A stretch of DNA of 64,000 nucleotides, from positions 744,001 to 808,000 of the forward strand of contig BTPP01000004.1 in assembly GCA_037102815.1 (NCBI GenBank), given 5' to 3'. The first letter of the stretch is position 1. The number at the start of each line of letters is the position of its first letter. Source of the DNA: Neurospora intermedia. Taxonomy: Eukaryota > Ascomycota > Sordariomycetes > Sordariales > Sordariaceae. A program made the translations under genes and the position numbers. Below, in pieces: positions 63,721 to 64,000 of this stretch. The notes beneath the pieces were generated by a model, which ran no database searches, had not been told where the DNA came from, and saw only the letters and a program-made list of their open reading frames with translations.

Positions 63721-64000
63721 ATTAAAGTAGGGTTATTAAAGTCTCCTAGATAAAACTTGAAAAGGAGAAAAAGTTTAAGAAGGAGAGGAGAGAAAATTTA
63801 GCGGGTCGATAAAGCGGATCGATAGAGGTATATTTACCTTCGCTTAACCTCGTCGATAATTTAAATAAAATAGTAGCGGGTAAGTGATTAGTATTTATTA
63901 GTAATAATAATCGGTGAATATAATTATAATAGTTTTACCGCCTTCTAATAACGAAAGTAGGGTAGTTTTACTATTCTAACTAACGTAAATTATATAATTA
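60460..64000. mobile_element. Two-gene DNA transposon copy VI (partial, inverted, RIP-degraded)
   Basis: Contains gene B on the reverse strand, the purine-rich equivalent of the gene B leader (about 63750-63800) and part of the promoter block 2 (TACCGCCTTCTAATA at about 63936). Gene A and both ends are missing or beyond the window. Confidence 0.65.

Noticed and set aside
1-64000. Telomere or subtelomere signature
   Set aside because: No TTAGGG arrays. The AT-richness is explained by RIP of nested repeats, so chromosomal position cannot be stated.

Overview
The window reads as a gene-poor, repeat-filled compartment of a filamentous ascomycete (Pezizomycotina) genome. Long stretches are AT-rich, crowded with TpA and depleted of CpA/TpG, with coding traces broken mainly where CAA, CAG or TGG codons would lie. 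That is the pattern of repeat-induced point mutation (RIP). Short spliceosomal introns with TACTAAC/GCTAAC-type branch sites also fit a filamentous fungus. I see no convincing host gene, tRNA or rRNA.

Most of the window is six copies (I-VI) of one large DNA transposon carrying two divergently transcribed genes. Gene A encodes a transposase-like protein of about 1370 codons. A DGF motif, a DMPQ..NSG motif and a following CxxC resemble the core of CACTA/TNP2 and fungal Plavaka-type transposases. Gene B encodes a protein of about 1040 aa with a conserved core of about 280 aa that I do not recognise, embedded in low-complexity repeats that differ in every copy, sometimes with an AT-hook. Element ends begin CTTAGCT, are flanked by a 2-bp target duplication where readable, and carry clusters of ACGGT motifs in both orientations.

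Layout: 1-8869 copy I (RIP-degraded, cut by the window edge, with a non-degraded MITE at 3403-3844); 8870-20286 retroelement fossils, including a complete Ty3/gypsy-type element at 11564-19408 with 192-bp LTRs and a CCTTT duplication; 20287-31610 copy II (patchily mutated); 31611-38018 copy III (old); 38019-59558 copy IV, inserted inside gene B of copy III; 38579-49346 copy V, the youngest, inserted in the subterminal region of copy IV; 59559-60460 the remainder of copy III gene B; 60460-64000 part of copy VI in the opposite orientation.

Copy V looks almost intact. Its gene B is a clean two-exon gene. Its gene A gives a coherent five-exon model apart from one in-frame TAG at codon 1104, and the same TAG occurs at the same place in copies II and IV. 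The working model is that gene A is the transposase, and gene B is an accessory protein (perhaps analogous to TNPA of plant CACTA elements) acting on the subterminal ACGGT arrays. Both would be driven from a shared bidirectional promoter with motifs conserved in five copies. Boundaries of degraded genes are approximate.
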